A stretch of DNA of 64,000 nucleotides from Thalassobacillus devorans MSP14. GTDB taxonomy: Bacteria > Bacillota > Bacilli > Bacillales > Halobacillaceae. Every line of letters begins with the position of its first letter. Position 1 is the stretch's first letter. The notes beneath the pieces are model-generated. The model worked only from the letters and a program-made list of their open reading frames with translations, did not search any database and was not told the origin of the DNA. Position numbers and translations under genes: made by a program. Below are positions 42,905-51,186 of the stretch, one piece after another. The stretch lies in assembly GCF_000496835.1 (NCBI RefSeq), contig NZ_KI543238.1, positions 480,034 through 544,033 on the forward strand. The letters are read 5' to 3'.

Positions 42905-43078
42905 TTAAGCACGCTTGTTCATCTGAACCTCTGTGATGATTTCAGACTGTGTCTGCTGTGTTTCCCCATTCACCTGGTGAGCTGCGTGTTTAGGGTTGGC
43001 CCGTGGGGAATCGAAGGGGTCGCTATAGAGATTATCGAAAAACCCTTTATGCGGTTTTCGCCCTTTGTTTTTGCCCAT
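42905..43078 (-). CDS. Small YpzG-like protein
   Basis: 57 residues (starts [20 protein letters not shown]). The central DPFDSPRANPKHAAHQVNGE and following TQQTQ resemble the YpzG family of small Bacillus proteins of unknown function. The ATG overlaps the sspK stop codon (TAATG), so it is translated by coupling and belongs to the same sporulation operon. The C-terminus is a polar helix. A plus-strand open frame covers the same bases but has no ribosome site. Confidence 0.65.
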   Translation of the reverse strand: MGKNKGRKPHKGFFDNLYSDPFDSPRANPKHAAHQVNGETQQTQSEIITEVQMNKRA

Positions 43079-43242
43079 TATAGTTCACCCTTTCCATCGT
43101 CCAGCCTGTGTGAAGAGCGGTCCATCCGCTCTTTGGGGTGAGTGTTCGTCGAACCATCGGCACGCTTAGAAGCAAATTCTGCTTTTGCACGTGGTTCTCC
43201 GTTCATTTTCTTTTCTGGAAAGCCAACTGTTTTATTACGCAT
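43078..43242 (-). CDS. sspK: Small acid-soluble spore protein K
   Basis: 54 residues beginning [20 protein letters not shown], then [20 protein letters not shown], matching SspK of Bacillus subtilis (MRNK..GFP, GEP, ASKR..G..NT.P.ERM). It is a minor forespore-specific protein. AGGAGG precedes the ATG. It lies between yfhH and yfhJ as in Bacillus subtilis. The gene is followed by a one-base-overlapping YpzG-like gene that I do not recall at this place in the subtilis order. Confidence 0.85.
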   Translation of the reverse strand: MRNKTVGFPEKKMNGEPRAKAEFASKRADGSTNTHPKERMDRSSHRLDDGKGEL

Positions 43243-43354
43243 CTTTCAGCCTCCTATAGCATCATAATGGGATGCAGGTATAGTTTATGTAATTTCAAAC
43301 CTGCTATGTGTTACAATGGGGAAGTAAACATTGGGAACGTATGAGGTGACAATA

Positions 43355-43621
43355 TTGGAAAAAGTTTTTCAGCGCTTAGCTGATCAGTTATATGATAAAA
43401 ATCCTTCGCTGTCTATCGAAGAGGCTCGGACATGGGTCGAGTTGTTATGGGAAGACTTTGAAGTGACACGTGCCAAAGCCGGTCATGAATATCAGGGGAA
43501 GCAAATGACAGAGCAGATCGTTACACAGTGGATTAATCATTATGGCTCAAAGTTACATGAATTTGCTGCCAACAATCCGAAGTATAAGGAAATGCTTGAT
43601 AAAAAAGGGCCGATGAATTGA
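43355..43621 (+). CDS. yfhJ: WVELL protein YfhJ
   Basis: 88 residues with the motif EEARTWVELLWEDFEVTRAK that names the WVELL family; the rest is helical (TEQIVTQWINHYGSKLHEF). The function is unknown. The frame is open from 43331, but GAGGTG is correctly spaced before the TTG at 43355 and the family N-terminus (EKVFQ) starts there. Its position between sspK and yfhP matches Bacillus subtilis. Confidence 0.88.
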   Translation: MEKVFQRLADQLYDKNPSLSIEEARTWVELLWEDFEVTRAKAGHEYQGKQMTEQIVTQWINHYGSKLHEFAANNPKYKEMLDKKGPMN

Positions 43622-43627
43622 ATAACA

Positions 43628-43694
43628 AAGAGGCTGATTCCTTGCCGGTCTCCCTTAAAAGAGGGAGAGGGCGATGAGGAGTCAGCCTTTTCTT
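43628..43694. terminator. Terminator between yfhJ and yfhP
   Basis: AGGCTGATTCC pairs with GGAGTCAGCCT at the ends of a long hairpin with an inner CTCCCTT/GAGGGAG pairing; T run on the plus strand. Confidence 0.75.
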
Positions 43695-44686
43695 CATGAA
43701 TCCGCTGGAATCGGATCCAATTTGGTTTGTAATTTTTCTTCGGTGAACACCCATCCGGTGTAGGAATTCATGATTTCCAGTGTGGAATCATCTATTTGAG
43801 CTACGGCGACAAAAGGATATCTTCCTCGTGAGCGATAACGAAGGTCGATGAACCTTACTTCCGTATGCTCGTTATAATAAGTCATTTCAAACCGGTAGAC
43901 CGGGGAGAATGATAAGAAAGCCTTGATATTATGATCTTCCAGGGCACGTACCATAGCCGGCTCATCCATCGGGATTGTCTGTCTTGGAAATTCATCCAAA
44001 ATGACAATGTGGCCATTTTCAGCTTTTCCGACATAATAATGATTAGCGGTTGTGATGGCAATACGCCAATTATTTTGTTTCATGGTCGGAGAAGTAGCGA
44101 TCTGCTCGACATGTTCAAAATGTTCGTGTATGAGTTTTACCATTTCCCGTTTATCAAAATAACGCTTCACATAATATAGTGCAATGACGAAGTAAATGAT
44201 CAGCCATGTATAACCTGGGTCTGCTCCTAAATTCCAGGCGACAATCCCGGCAATATGCATCAGAAAGATATATAGGTCGAATGTATTGATGAACCCATAA
44301 GCCACCCAGCGCCTTGTGAATGGCCGGTAGGCCTGCGTGCCGTAAGCATTGAATACATCGACAAATACGTGCACGATGACTGCTAAGAATGTCCAGAGCC
44401 ATAAATGCAGAAAGCTGACTTCTGGAACAAAAGCATAAATGACACCGGATAATGCAAGACCCCAAAAAATGACAGCTGGAATCGAATGCGTAATGCCTCG
44501 ATGGTGCCGTATATAGACTGCATTGTTTTTTAACTTAAGGATCGTATCGAAGTCAGGCGCCTGTGAGCCGATCATGGTACCGGCTAAAACGGCATTGAAG
44601 AGTGCCGGATCGTTCTGCACAGCAGGATCCAATGTAGCCAGTCCGCCCAGGGCGACCCCCATGACGACGTGTGTACCGGTATCCAT
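43694..44686 (-). CDS. yfhP: Membrane-bound metal-dependent hydrolase YfhP
   Basis: 330 residues of the YdjM/DUF457 family: the N-terminus has DTGTHVVMGVALGG, QAPDFDT and IRHHRGITHSIP, the histidine/aspartate clusters that suggest metal binding, among about five transmembrane helices (residues 1-180). A soluble C-terminal domain (residues about 185-330) ends the protein. The reaction is unknown; in Bacillus subtilis YfhP has been linked to negative control of neighbouring yfh genes. It is divergent from mutY. Confidence 0.87.
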   Translation of the reverse strand: MDTGTHVVMGVALGGLATLDPAVQNDPALFNAVLAGTMIGSQAPDFDTILKLKNNAVYIRHHRGITHSIPAVIFWGLALSGVIYAFVPEVSFLHLWLWTFLAVIVHVFVDVFNAYGTQAYRPFTRRWVAYGFINTFDLYIFLMHIAGIVAWNLGADPGYTWLIIYFVIALYYVKRYFDKREMVKLIHEHFEHVEQIATSPTMKQNNWRIAITTANHYYVGKAENGHIVILDEFPRQTIPMDEPAMVRALEDHNIKAFLSFSPVYRFEMTYYNEHTEVRFIDLRYRSRGRYPFVAVAQIDDSTLEIMNSYTGWVFTEEKLQTKLDPIPADS

Positions 44687-44778
44687 CCAGGGTACCTCCT
44701 TTATGGACTTTCTGGTAGTTAACCAGGTTAAATTCTTTGTATATTTTTAATTAATTGTATCATGAAAGGTGAATCACA

Positions 44779-45867
44779 ATGAAAAATAAACAAGCACAAA
44801 TTAATGATATATTAACCGATTTTGACAGTAAGAAATTCCAGCAGGACTTGATCAACTGGTTCCAACAGGAACAACGCACGCTGCCATGGCGAGATAATCA
44901 AGATCCTTATCGAGTTTGGGTATCTGAAATCATGCTTCAGCAAACCAAAGTCGATACGGTCATCCCTTATTTTAATCGGTTTATCGAAAAATTTCCCACA
45001 CCAGAAAAATTGGCTGAAGCCGACGAACAGGAAGTACTTAAAGCGTGGGAAGGTCTAGGATACTATTCCCGTGCACGTAATCTGCAAAACGCAATTCGTG
45101 AGGTCGTCAGCGATTACGGTGGAAAGGTACCAGAAAACGCAGATGAACTGGCTTCTTTAAAGGGTGTAGGCCCTTATACAAAAGGTGCTATATTAAGTAT
45201 TGCCTATGATAAGCCGGAACCTGCAGTAGATGGCAATGTCATGCGGGTACTATCGCGTATTTTACATATCGAGGATGATATTGCTAAACAAAGTACAAAA
45301 AAATTATTTGAAGCGATTATCCGTGAGGTAATCTCCCAGGAAGACCCATCTTCTTTTAATCAGGGACTTATGGAACTTGGAGCAATAGTTTGTACACCTA
45401 AATCTCCAAGTTGTATGCTCTGCCCTGTCCAGGAACATTGCCGTGCTTATCATGAAGGGGCAGAACAGAAGCTTCCTGTTAAAACCAAAACAAAAAAACA
45501 GAAAAAAATCCCTTATGCTGCTTTACTAATTACTAACGACGAGGGAGAAGTTTTGATTCAGCAGCGGCCGGCTGATGGTCTGCTTGCTAATTTATGGGAA
45601 TTTCCTATGGCCCCTTTGGAGGATATCGACCAGGAACACCTTCCCCATTGGTTCTTTGGGGAGTACGGAATGAAAATCACTCCTGAAAAAACCGTTGATC
45701 ACATCAAACATGTCTTTTCCCATCTTATTTGGGAGTTAGAGGTTATCGTCTGCACTACAGGGAAAGGACGTTTGGATCATCCACGAGCAAAATTCGTAGC
45801 CATTGAGGAATTAGAAGAATATCCTTTTCCGGTTTCCCATCAGAAAATCGCAAAACATTGTAAGTAA
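44779..45867 (+). CDS. mutY: A/G-specific adenine glycosylase MutY
   Basis: 362-residue base-excision repair enzyme that removes adenine opposite 8-oxoguanine. The N-terminal HhH-GPD domain contains LPWRDNQDPYRVWVSEIMLQ, ending QQTKV, the helix-hairpin-helix LKGVGPYTKGAIL and the catalytic Asp in AVDGNVMRVLSR. The 4Fe-4S cluster cysteines are in CTPKSPSCMLCPVQEHC. A C-terminal NUDIX-like domain (residues about 235-355) reads the 8-oxoG. It starts 92 bases from the divergent yfhP. Confidence 0.95.
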   Translation: MKNKQAQINDILTDFDSKKFQQDLINWFQQEQRTLPWRDNQDPYRVWVSEIMLQQTKVDTVIPYFNRFIEKFPTPEKLAEADEQEVLKAWEGLGYYSRARNLQNAIREVVSDYGGKVPENADELASLKGVGPYTKGAILSIAYDKPEPAVDGNVMRVLSRILHIEDDIAKQSTKKLFEAIIREVISQEDPSSFNQGLMELGAIVCTPKSPSCMLCPVQEHCRAYHEGAEQKLPVKTKTKKQKKIPYAALLITNDEGEVLIQQRPADGLLANLWEFPMAPLEDIDQEHLPHWFFGEYGMKITPEKTVDHIKHVFSHLIWELEVIVCTTGKGRLDHPRAKFVAIEELEEYPFPVSHQKIAKHCK

Positions 45868-45871
45868 GGAA

Positions 45872-45986
45872 AGCTCCAGCGCCTCCCCCCTCGAGGTCTT
45901 AAGTCAATCCTTTTTTGTGACCAAGAACGTCACACCGAGGCTTGTCTTAGCTTGTCGGGGGTGACAAGGCGCTTGCGCCTTTGTTC
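45872..45986 (+). repeat. Dispersed Bacillaceae-type repeat, family B, copy 2 (intact)
   Basis: About 115 bases, from AGCTCCAGCGCC to GGCGCTTGCGCC, with ends that pair with each other (CAGCGCC / GGCGCTTG) and an inner CCGAGGCTTG/TCGAGG match. It begins four bases after the mutY stop. The blocks are shared with copy 1 at 42629. Confidence 0.78.
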
Positions 45987-46004
45987 TTAATGCTGTGCCT
46001 TTTC

Positions 46005-46193
46005 CTAATACAAATAATCCAGTCCGCCACGGCTAACAATTTCTTCATTTATTTCTCTAAGAATGGTAGTACCTTCCTGGTTCAGGTAAGGAGCCATTTG
46101 CGATAGCGAATAGTGGAAATAACTCAATTCATCTCCACTCCATTCCTGTTTCGGGGTCATCGCCAGTTTACTCATATCCCGGCCTGTGTACAT
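46005..46193 (-). CDS. Small hypothetical protein (YfhS position)
   Basis: 62 residues (MYTGRDMSKLAMTPKQEWSG, ELSYFHYSLSQMAPYLNQEG, then a helix ending GGLDYLY). It is not assigned to a family with certainty; its place between mutY and sspE is where Bacillus subtilis has yfhS. GGAGG precedes the ATG at 46193, and the upstream open frame to 46271 has no start support. It is hydrophilic and helical, with no membrane segment. Confidence 0.6.
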   Translation of the reverse strand: MYTGRDMSKLAMTPKQEWSGDELSYFHYSLSQMAPYLNQEGTTILREINEEIVSRGGLDYLY

Positions 46194-46277
46194 GCTTTTC
46201 GCCTCCTTCTTTATTAGTTTGGAAAAAAAGCTCTCACCTATACAAGGTAATGGATAAACATGGAAAAACATTTTGGT

Positions 46278-46306
46278 GGATAATGATTTTCTAAATGGGC
46301 ATTCTA
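46278..46306 (+). promoter_or_regulatory. Candidate sigma-G promoter of sspE
   Basis: GGATA, 17 bases, CATTCTA, ending 21 bases before the sspE start. The -10 fits the forespore consensus CATNMTA. Confidence 0.45.
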
Positions 46307-46327
46307 ATTCTTGCGGAGGTGATAAAG

Positions 46328-46510
46328 ATGGCTAAAAAACAACAAAACCAACAAAACCCAAGCAAGACTAATGCTGCAGAAGTAAGACAGCAAAACCAGC
46401 AAGCTGCTCAAAAAGGTCAGCAGCAACAATATGGTGCTGAATTTGCTTCAGAGACTGATGCACAAGAAGTTCGTCAACAAAACCAAAAGTCTCAAGCTAA
46501 AAAGAAATAA
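46328..46510 (+). CDS. sspE: Gamma-type small acid-soluble spore protein SspE
   Basis: 60 residues, rich in Gln, Asn and Lys and without bulky hydrophobics. Two repeats, each containing FASETDAQEVRQQNQ-like sequence (NAAEVRQQNQQAAQ and ETDAQEVRQQNQKSQ), surround the GPR-type cleavage region YGAEFASETD. It is an amino-acid store in the spore core that is degraded at germination. GGAGGTG precedes the ATG. Position between mutY and ygaC matches Bacillus subtilis sspE. Confidence 0.93.
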   Translation: MAKKQQNQQNPSKTNAAEVRQQNQQAAQKGQQQQYGAEFASETDAQEVRQQNQKSQAKKK

Positions 46511-46564
46511 CGAAGATCCCCCGAATCTTCTAAACGAATAGCAGACAAAAGCAGCTGCTGAACA

Positions 46565-46615
46565 AAACAGACCGTGCTTCTTATCCAATTGGGAGAAGCA
46601 GCGGTCTGTTTTTTA
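46565..46615 (+). terminator. Terminator of sspE
   Basis: AACAGACCG-TGCTTCT pairs with AGAAGCA-G-CGGTCTGTT, then a T run. The gap 46616-46763 holds only a TATAAT (46704-46709) that may serve ygaC. Confidence 0.88.
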
Positions 46616-46763
46616 TATCGATCGACTAAATACCTCCTCAATCGTCACGTATTGGCTGCTTTCACTTTAGACTCTTATGTTTTCATTTGTTGTCATATAT
46701 CGTTATAATGGTTAAAGTAGACAAAATCGGTGAAAATTACGTCTGTTAGGGAAGGGAGATCTT

Positions 46764-47291
46764 ATGCCTGCACCAGAACCTGGACAATCGGTCCAAATAC
46801 AAAGCTATAAACACAACGGTAAGCTGCACAGGATATGGGACAGCACGATGATATTAAAAGGAACAAGAAATGTCATAATCGGAGCGAATGACCGGACGGT
46901 AGTAACCGAAAGCGATGGAAGGACATGGTTGACGAGAGAACCGGCAATTTGTTATTTCCATTCCAAACATTGGTTCAATATCATCGGCATGCTCCGCAAT
47001 GATGGCGTATATTATTATTGTAATATCAGTTCTCCTTTTGTATATGATGAAGAAGGAATCAAATATATTGATTATGATTTAGACGTAAAGGTTTATCCTG
47101 ATATGACATTTACTTTGTTGGATGAAGATGAATACGAACAACATAAACAGGAAATGAATTATCCGAAAGTGCTTGATCGTATATTGCATAATAATGTGGA
47201 AACGCTGATTCGTTGGGTAAGACAACGAAAGGGGCCGTTTTCCCCTGAATTTATCGACCAATGGTACGAACGTTATTTAACTTATCGTTAA
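46764..47291 (+). CDS. ygaC: Nucleoside tri-/diphosphate phosphatase, DUF402 (Ntdp/YgaC)
   Basis: 175-residue DUF402 protein. Characterised staphylococcal members hydrolyse nucleoside tri- and diphosphates with a divalent metal. Conserved blocks are [13 protein letters not shown], the [21 protein letters not shown] core, [31 protein letters not shown] with the acidic metal ligands, and the basic C-terminal helix ([12 protein letters not shown]). It is conserved beside sspE and ygaD in Bacillus. AGGGAGA precedes the ATG. A GC-rich hairpin (47305-47330) follows. Confidence 0.87.
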   Translation: MPAPEPGQSVQIQSYKHNGKLHRIWDSTMILKGTRNVIIGANDRTVVTESDGRTWLTREPAICYFHSKHWFNIIGMLRNDGVYYYCNISSPFVYDEEGIKYIDYDLDVKVYPDMTFTLLDEDEYEQHKQEMNYPKVLDRILHNNVETLIRWVRQRKGPFSPEFIDQWYERYLTYR

Positions 47292-47376
47292 GCAATCCGT
47301 TTCAGCCGCGCTGTATAATGTGAGCGCGGCCTTCCTATTATAGGGTGTGGTGTGGATATAGAAAGAGGTGACAGCA

Positions 47377-49146
47377 TTGGATAGCATCAAAAGGTATTTA
47401 ACCTTTGTAAAGCCTTATAAAAGTAAAATCATTTTGACCATATCAATAGGTATCATTAAATTCTCCATTCCATTATTGATGCCATTAATCTTAAAGTATG
47501 TCATTGATGATATTATCGGTGGGGATATGGCCCAGGCAGAAAAGATCAATCAGCTGTTCTGGCTGATGGGTGGAGCTTTTTTAGTGTTTTTCATTCTAAG
47601 GCCCCCTGTAGAGTACTTCAGGCAATATCTTGCCCAGTGGATCGGAAGCAAGATCCTTTATGATGTCCGAGACAAATTGTTTGATCATATTCAGAAACTC
47701 AGCTTGCGTTTTTATTCACGGACGAAGACAGGTGAAATCATCTCCCGAGTCATACATGATGTGGAACAGACAAAAACGTTCGTTATAACCGGCCTTATGA
47801 ACATCTGGCTGGATATGTTTACGATTGTAATTGCAATAATCATTATGCTAAACATGGATGTTTGGCTGACTCTTGTAGCCATTTCGCTGTTCCCGTTATA
47901 TGGGCTGGCAGTAAAGTTCTTTTATGTGAAATTACGGCGGCTTACAAGGGATCGCTCTCAGGCTCTTGCTGAAGTACAGGGCCACTTGCATGAGCGAGTC
48001 CAGGGAATGCCGGTCATCCGAAGTTTCGCGCTGGAAGAGCACGAACAGGAGCAGTTCGATGTGCAGAACTCTAATTTCCTGGATAAAGCTCTCAAGCATA
48101 CGAACTGGAATGCCTATACGTATTCTGTTACCAATACGATTACCGACCTCGCGCCGTTATTGGTTATTACATTCGCCGGCTATCAAGTAATCACAGGAAG
48201 TCTTACGGTAGGTACGATGGTTGCTTTCACCGGCTATATGGAGCGTGTGTATAATCCGCTTCGCCGGTTAGTTAATTCCTCCACTGTATTGACCCAGTCG
48301 ATTGCATCGATGGACCGTGTATTTGAATTTATGGATGAAAAATATGATATCGAAGATAAGAAAGGTGCCAGAGAATTGACTCACGTAGATGGGAAGGTCA
48401 CCTTTGATCATGTTTCTTTCCGATATGAAGAGGAGGAATCACTCGTTCTCGATGATTTATCCCTTGATGTCAAGCATGGGGAGACCATCGCCTTTGTCGG
48501 TATGAGTGGGGGAGGAAAGTCGACACTGATCAGTCTGATTCCAAGGTTTTATGATGTGGAAAAAGGCAGGATCCTCATTGATGGTCATGATATCAGAGAT
48601 GTAAAAGCACGCAGCCTCAGGGATAAAATCGGGATGGTGCTGCAGGATAACATCTTATTCAGTGAATCGATTGCCATGAACATCAAAATGGGAAATCCAG
48701 AAGCTACCGATGAAGAAATGATTGCAGCTGCTAAGGCTGCTAATGCTCATGACTTTATCATGGAACTTCCCAATGGCTATCATACGATGGTCGGTGAACG
48801 GGGCGTGAAGCTATCAGGCGGACAGAAGCAGCGGGTAGCGATTGCCCGGGTCTTCCTGAAGAACCCACCGCTTCTTATTTTGGATGAAGCGACCTCTGCT
48901 CTTGATTTAGAGAGCGAGCACCTGATTCAGGAAGCGTTAGAAAAATTAGCTTCCGACCGGACGACGTTCATCGTTGCCCACCGGTTATCTACAATTACGC
49001 ATGCTGACCGAATTGTACTGATTGAGAATGGACAAATCAAAGAAGTTGGTACGCATGAAGAGTTGATGGGACTGCGCGGAGGTTATTATGACTTATATCA
49101 GGTCCAGGAACTGGATGATAGCAAGACCGAATATATGGGAACGTAA
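47377..49146 (+). CDS. ygaD: ABC exporter, fused membrane and ATPase domains (YgaD)
   Basis: 589-residue half-transporter, presumably a homodimer. Six helices occupy residues 1-310 with an [19 protein letters not shown] loop; the nucleotide-binding domain follows: Walker [16 protein letters not shown], signature [16 protein letters not shown], Walker [14 protein letters not shown]-loop IVAHRLSTI. This is a multidrug/lipid exporter (MsbA-like) fold. A GTG at 47368 is in frame, but the ribosome site fits the TTG at 47377. It is in the ygaD position downstream of ygaC. Confidence 0.92.
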   Translation: MDSIKRYLTFVKPYKSKIILTISIGIIKFSIPLLMPLILKYVIDDIIGGDMAQAEKINQLFWLMGGAFLVFFILRPPVEYFRQYLAQWIGSKILYDVRDKLFDHIQKLSLRFYSRTKTGEIISRVIHDVEQTKTFVITGLMNIWLDMFTIVIAIIIMLNMDVWLTLVAISLFPLYGLAVKFFYVKLRRLTRDRSQALAEVQGHLHERVQGMPVIRSFALEEHEQEQFDVQNSNFLDKALKHTNWNAYTYSVTNTITDLAPLLVITFAGYQVITGSLTVGTMVAFTGYMERVYNPLRRLVNSSTVLTQSIASMDRVFEFMDEKYDIEDKKGARELTHVDGKVTFDHVSFRYEEEESLVLDDLSLDVKHGETIAFVGMSGGGKSTLISLIPRFYDVEKGRILIDGHDIRDVKARSLRDKIGMVLQDNILFSESIAMNIKMGNPEATDEEMIAAAKAANAHDFIMELPNGYHTMVGERGVKLSGGQKQRVAIARVFLKNPPLLILDEATSALDLESEHLIQEALEKLASDRTTFIVAHRLSTITHADRIVLIENGQIKEVGTHEELMGLRGGYYDLYQVQELDDSKTEYMGT

Positions 49147-49175
49147 AAAAGAGAGGGGAGCCCCTCTCTTTTTCT
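49146..49175 (+). terminator. Terminator of ygaD
   Basis: AAAAAGAGAGGGG / CCCCTCTCTTTTT stem with a tiny loop. Confidence 0.9.
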
Positions 49176-49194
49176 TTACACTTTAAAAAAGTTT

Positions 49195-49277
49195 AATTTT
49201 TTTTAAGGGATTAAAGTATAAGAAAATACTAAGGCTTTCGCCATTAAGTACCTGGCGATAAGCCAAGTTTTTCTAAG
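49195..49277 (-). repeat. Dispersed hairpin repeat, family A, copy 4 (reverse)
   Basis: On the minus strand it reads CCTTAGAAAAACTTGGCTTA, TCGCCA, variable loop, TGGCGA, AAGCCTTAGT, then CTTATACTTTAATCCCTT. It fills the gap between ygaD and the phosphodiesterase gene and ends close to its ribosome site. Confidence 0.8.
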
Positions 49278-49295
49278 GCAAAGGAGGTAAAAAGG

Positions 49296-49784
49296 TTGAA
49301 AATTATAGTGACTGGCGACACGCATATGCCAAAAAAAGCAAAACAGTTGCCAGGCAGGCTACTGGAAGAGATAAAAACAGCTGATATAGTCATTCATACA
49401 GGGGATTGGTCTTCCATGGAGGTTTATCATACACTTGCTGCATACAAAAACGTTTATGGCGTTTATGGGAATGTGGATGGGGAAGAAATCCAGCGATTTT
49501 TTCCTGCCAGGCAAATAATACAACTGGAAGGTTTCAAGATAGGAATTGTACATGGAGATGGTGAGAAAAAGACGACGGAAAAACGGGCGTTGGAAACTTT
49601 TGAAGGGGAAGACGTTGATATGGTCATTTTTGGTCATTCCCATATTCCATTGTTGCGATATTTTAAGAAACTACTGTTATTCAATCCTGGATCACCGACC
49701 GATAAACGGAGGCTCCCATACTACTCCTTTGGAATTCTGACCATCAATGAAGGTATAAAGGCAGAACATGTTTTTTTCAACTAG
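49296..49784 (+). CDS. Metallophosphoesterase, YfcE/MJ0936-like
   Basis: 162-residue calcineurin-like phosphodiesterase. Metal-binding motifs in order: VTGDTHMP, HTGDW, YGNVDG, VHGDGE and FGHSHIPLL; the C-terminal LLFNPGSPTDKRR block is typical of the YfcE/YsnB group. Such enzymes hydrolyse model phosphodiesters; the natural substrate is unknown. It starts with TTG, well spaced from AGGAGG. It has no counterpart in the subtilis order recalled for this stretch. Confidence 0.88.
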   Translation: MKIIVTGDTHMPKKAKQLPGRLLEEIKTADIVIHTGDWSSMEVYHTLAAYKNVYGVYGNVDGEEIQRFFPARQIIQLEGFKIGIVHGDGEKKTTEKRALETFEGEDVDMVIFGHSHIPLLRYFKKLLLFNPGSPTDKRRLPYYSFGILTINEGIKAEHVFFN

Positions 49785-49887
49785 GCACTGTTCAATCTCC
49801 GCATTGTAATTACATTTAAGCTCCCAATAGCTGAAGACTCAGTTTCGAGATGGTTGGGTCCGTTACCATGAGCGGAATGGAATGGTT

Positions 49888-50122
49888 CGGGAAACAACTC
49901 GCTTTCCAGCTTCATCGCCTAGACACTCGCGACATAAGCAGCCCATCAACGGGAAGAAAGACCACTTCCCTTTTTGCTGTTCTGCTTATGCGTGTCGTGT
50001 CTCCCAAGGCGATTACGCATTCATTTCTTTCCTGCGGGGGACCTGGCAAGCTTCCTCGGGCTAAAGCCCTGTGGGATCTTGCCTAGCCCCTTCTCCCGCG
50101 GGAGTCTCGCCATTTCCCTTCC
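49888..50122 (+). repeat. Dispersed repeat, family C, copy 1
   Basis: Begins CGGGAAACAACTCGCTTTCC and ends GGGAGTCTCGCCATTTCCC. Its interior holds an imperfect inverted repeat of about 26 bases (CGCCTAGACAC...ATAAGCAG with CTGCTTATGCG...AAGGCG). Open frames of 60-78 codons in this stretch have no ribosome sites and are not genes. Confidence 0.65.
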
Positions 50123-50248
50123 CATCCAGCCATTTTTATACTTAACGGCCCCTTCCAAAGAAGAAAGAATGTAGCTGAAATCTTCATTTTAAAGTCATTA
50201 TAAAAGGTATAGTGGTGCCAAAGTCTTGTTTTTTATTTTACATAAGGG

Positions 50249-50418
50249 TGATTTCGAAATCTTTCTATGAGAAGGGGCGTAGGGAAACCGTGAGACTCCT
50301 GTGGGAGCTGAGTGATAGATGAGGCCCCGCAAGGCGAAGCCTGAGGAGACTCAGCACACGCCCACGGAAAGCGAATCGTTTCCCGAAGCACCTTAGCTCC
50401 ACCAATATCTCGAAATCA
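50249..50418 (-). repeat. Dispersed repeat, family C, copy 2 (inverted) with short terminal inverted repeats
   Basis: On the minus strand it contains CGGGAAACGATTCGCTTTCC and AGGAGTCTCACGGTTTCCC, matching the ends of copy 1. It is bounded by TGATTTCGAAAT (50249-50260) and ATCTCGAAATCA (50407-50418), an 11-of-12 inverted match. With copy 1 it fills most of the 838-base gene-free stretch 49785-50622. Confidence 0.65.
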
Positions 50419-50543
50419 AGTCTTCGACTTTTCGGTCATATAGTGGAATAAGCTTTTATGAAAAAACTGCAGTGACCTAGAGTTAATATGGATATACATA
50501 GATGTCATGGATAACAATACCTATATTGTGAACTTTTTGTGTC

Positions 50544-50568
50544 AATTGTTCGAACAATTTGTTACAAT
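50544..50568 (+). promoter_or_regulatory. Extended -10 promoter with palindromic operator
   Basis: TGTTACAAT (extended -10, hexamer TACAAT at 50563-50568) lies directly after a perfect 16-base palindrome AATTGTTCGAACAATT (50544-50559) that occupies the spacer. A bound repressor would block the promoter. The regulator is not identified. Confidence 0.5.
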
Positions 50569-50622
50569 ACTAATAAGAATACGCTTACACGAAATTCACA
50601 CAATAATGGGAGGGATCTCTGG

Positions 50623-50895
50623 ATGGGTATTATAGTTATGTTTATGCTGCTTGCATCGGTGACACCTTTTTTATTCCTACAAATGAAAAAGACCATATTT
50701 GCGCTTGTTCAGACAGTTTTACTTGTCGGTATGTGGCTGTATTTCTTTGAAGTCGTGTTTCAATCAGCACCTGCTGCATTTTCTATCCCTTGGATTATGT
50801 TTTATGCAAGTTTGTTTGTATCAGAGGCAGGCTGGGTAATGTTCATCATCCGCATTGTCAAAACTTCCGGTACTGTACAAGAGAGTTATCAATAA
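50623..50895 (+). CDS. Small membrane protein of unknown function
   Basis: 90 residues with three hydrophobic helices (about residues 2-20, 26-48, 56-78) and a short polar tail (VKTSGTVQESYQ). It is not recognised. GGGAGGG lies eight bases before the ATG at 50623; the upstream part of the frame crosses the promoter and is not coding. It converges with the qox operon and shares a terminator with it; a link to respiration is possible but unproven. Confidence 0.6.
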   Translation: MGIIVMFMLLASVTPFLFLQMKKTIFALVQTVLLVGMWLYFFEVVFQSAPAAFSIPWIMFYASLFVSEAGWVMFIIRIVKTSGTVQESYQ

Positions 50896-50904
50896 TCAAT
50901 AATC

Positions 50905-50945
50905 AAAAAAAGCCCTCGTTCCTGGCGTCAGGTACGAGGGCTTTT
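50905..50945. terminator. Bidirectional terminator
   Basis: AAAAGCCCTCGT / ACGAGGGCTTTT stem with A and T tracts on both sides, between the small membrane protein and the qox operon. Confidence 0.92.
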
Positions 50946-50948
50946 CGG

Positions 50949-51167
50949 TTATTGTTGATATGCTTGTACATGGAATAATTGAACAATCGCCTGATAGAAG
51001 GCCAGTATCGCAATCGCTCCTAAAAGAAACTTCGGGGAATAAGTGGAGTAAAACGTTCCCCAAAGGGAGAATGCGGTCAATATGATACTTAGAATGAACC
51101 CGAATACAGGTTTCCATGGCAATGCAACAGGTGCTTCGTTGTTGTTTAAGTCTTTTTGATTATTCAT
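50949..51167 (-). CDS. QoxD-like (subunit IV-like) small membrane protein
   Basis: 72 residues with two hydrophobic helices. WKPVFGFILSIILTAFSLWG aligns with the first helix of QoxD (VQHIIGFVLSIVLTLLAAWA) and LAFYQAIVQLFHVQAY with its second (LAVIQAGIQLFMFMHM). The third helix and His-rich tail of QoxD are missing. AGGTGG precedes the ATG at 51167. It lies 19 bases after qoxD and is the last gene of the operon. It may be a paralogue arising by tandem duplication, acting as an extra or alternative subunit IV. Confidence 0.65.
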   Translation of the reverse strand: MNNQKDLNNNEAPVALPWKPVFGFILSIILTAFSLWGTFYSTYSPKFLLGAIAILAFYQAIVQLFHVQAYQQ

Positions 51168-51186
51168 CCATATGCACCACCTTCGT

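Noticed and set aside
42893..43344. Plus-strand open frames over the sspK region
   Set aside because: They are shadows of sspK and the YpzG-like gene, which have good ribosome sites and recognisable proteins on the minus strand.
49850..50174. Three overlapping plus-strand open frames of 60-78 codons
   Set aside because: They lie in family C repeat sequence, have no ribosome sites, and their composition follows the GC-rich repeat rather than a protein.
42600..50500. An insertion sequence or prophage remnant linked to the repeats
   Set aside because: No transposase, integrase or phage gene was found; the repeats are short and non-coding.
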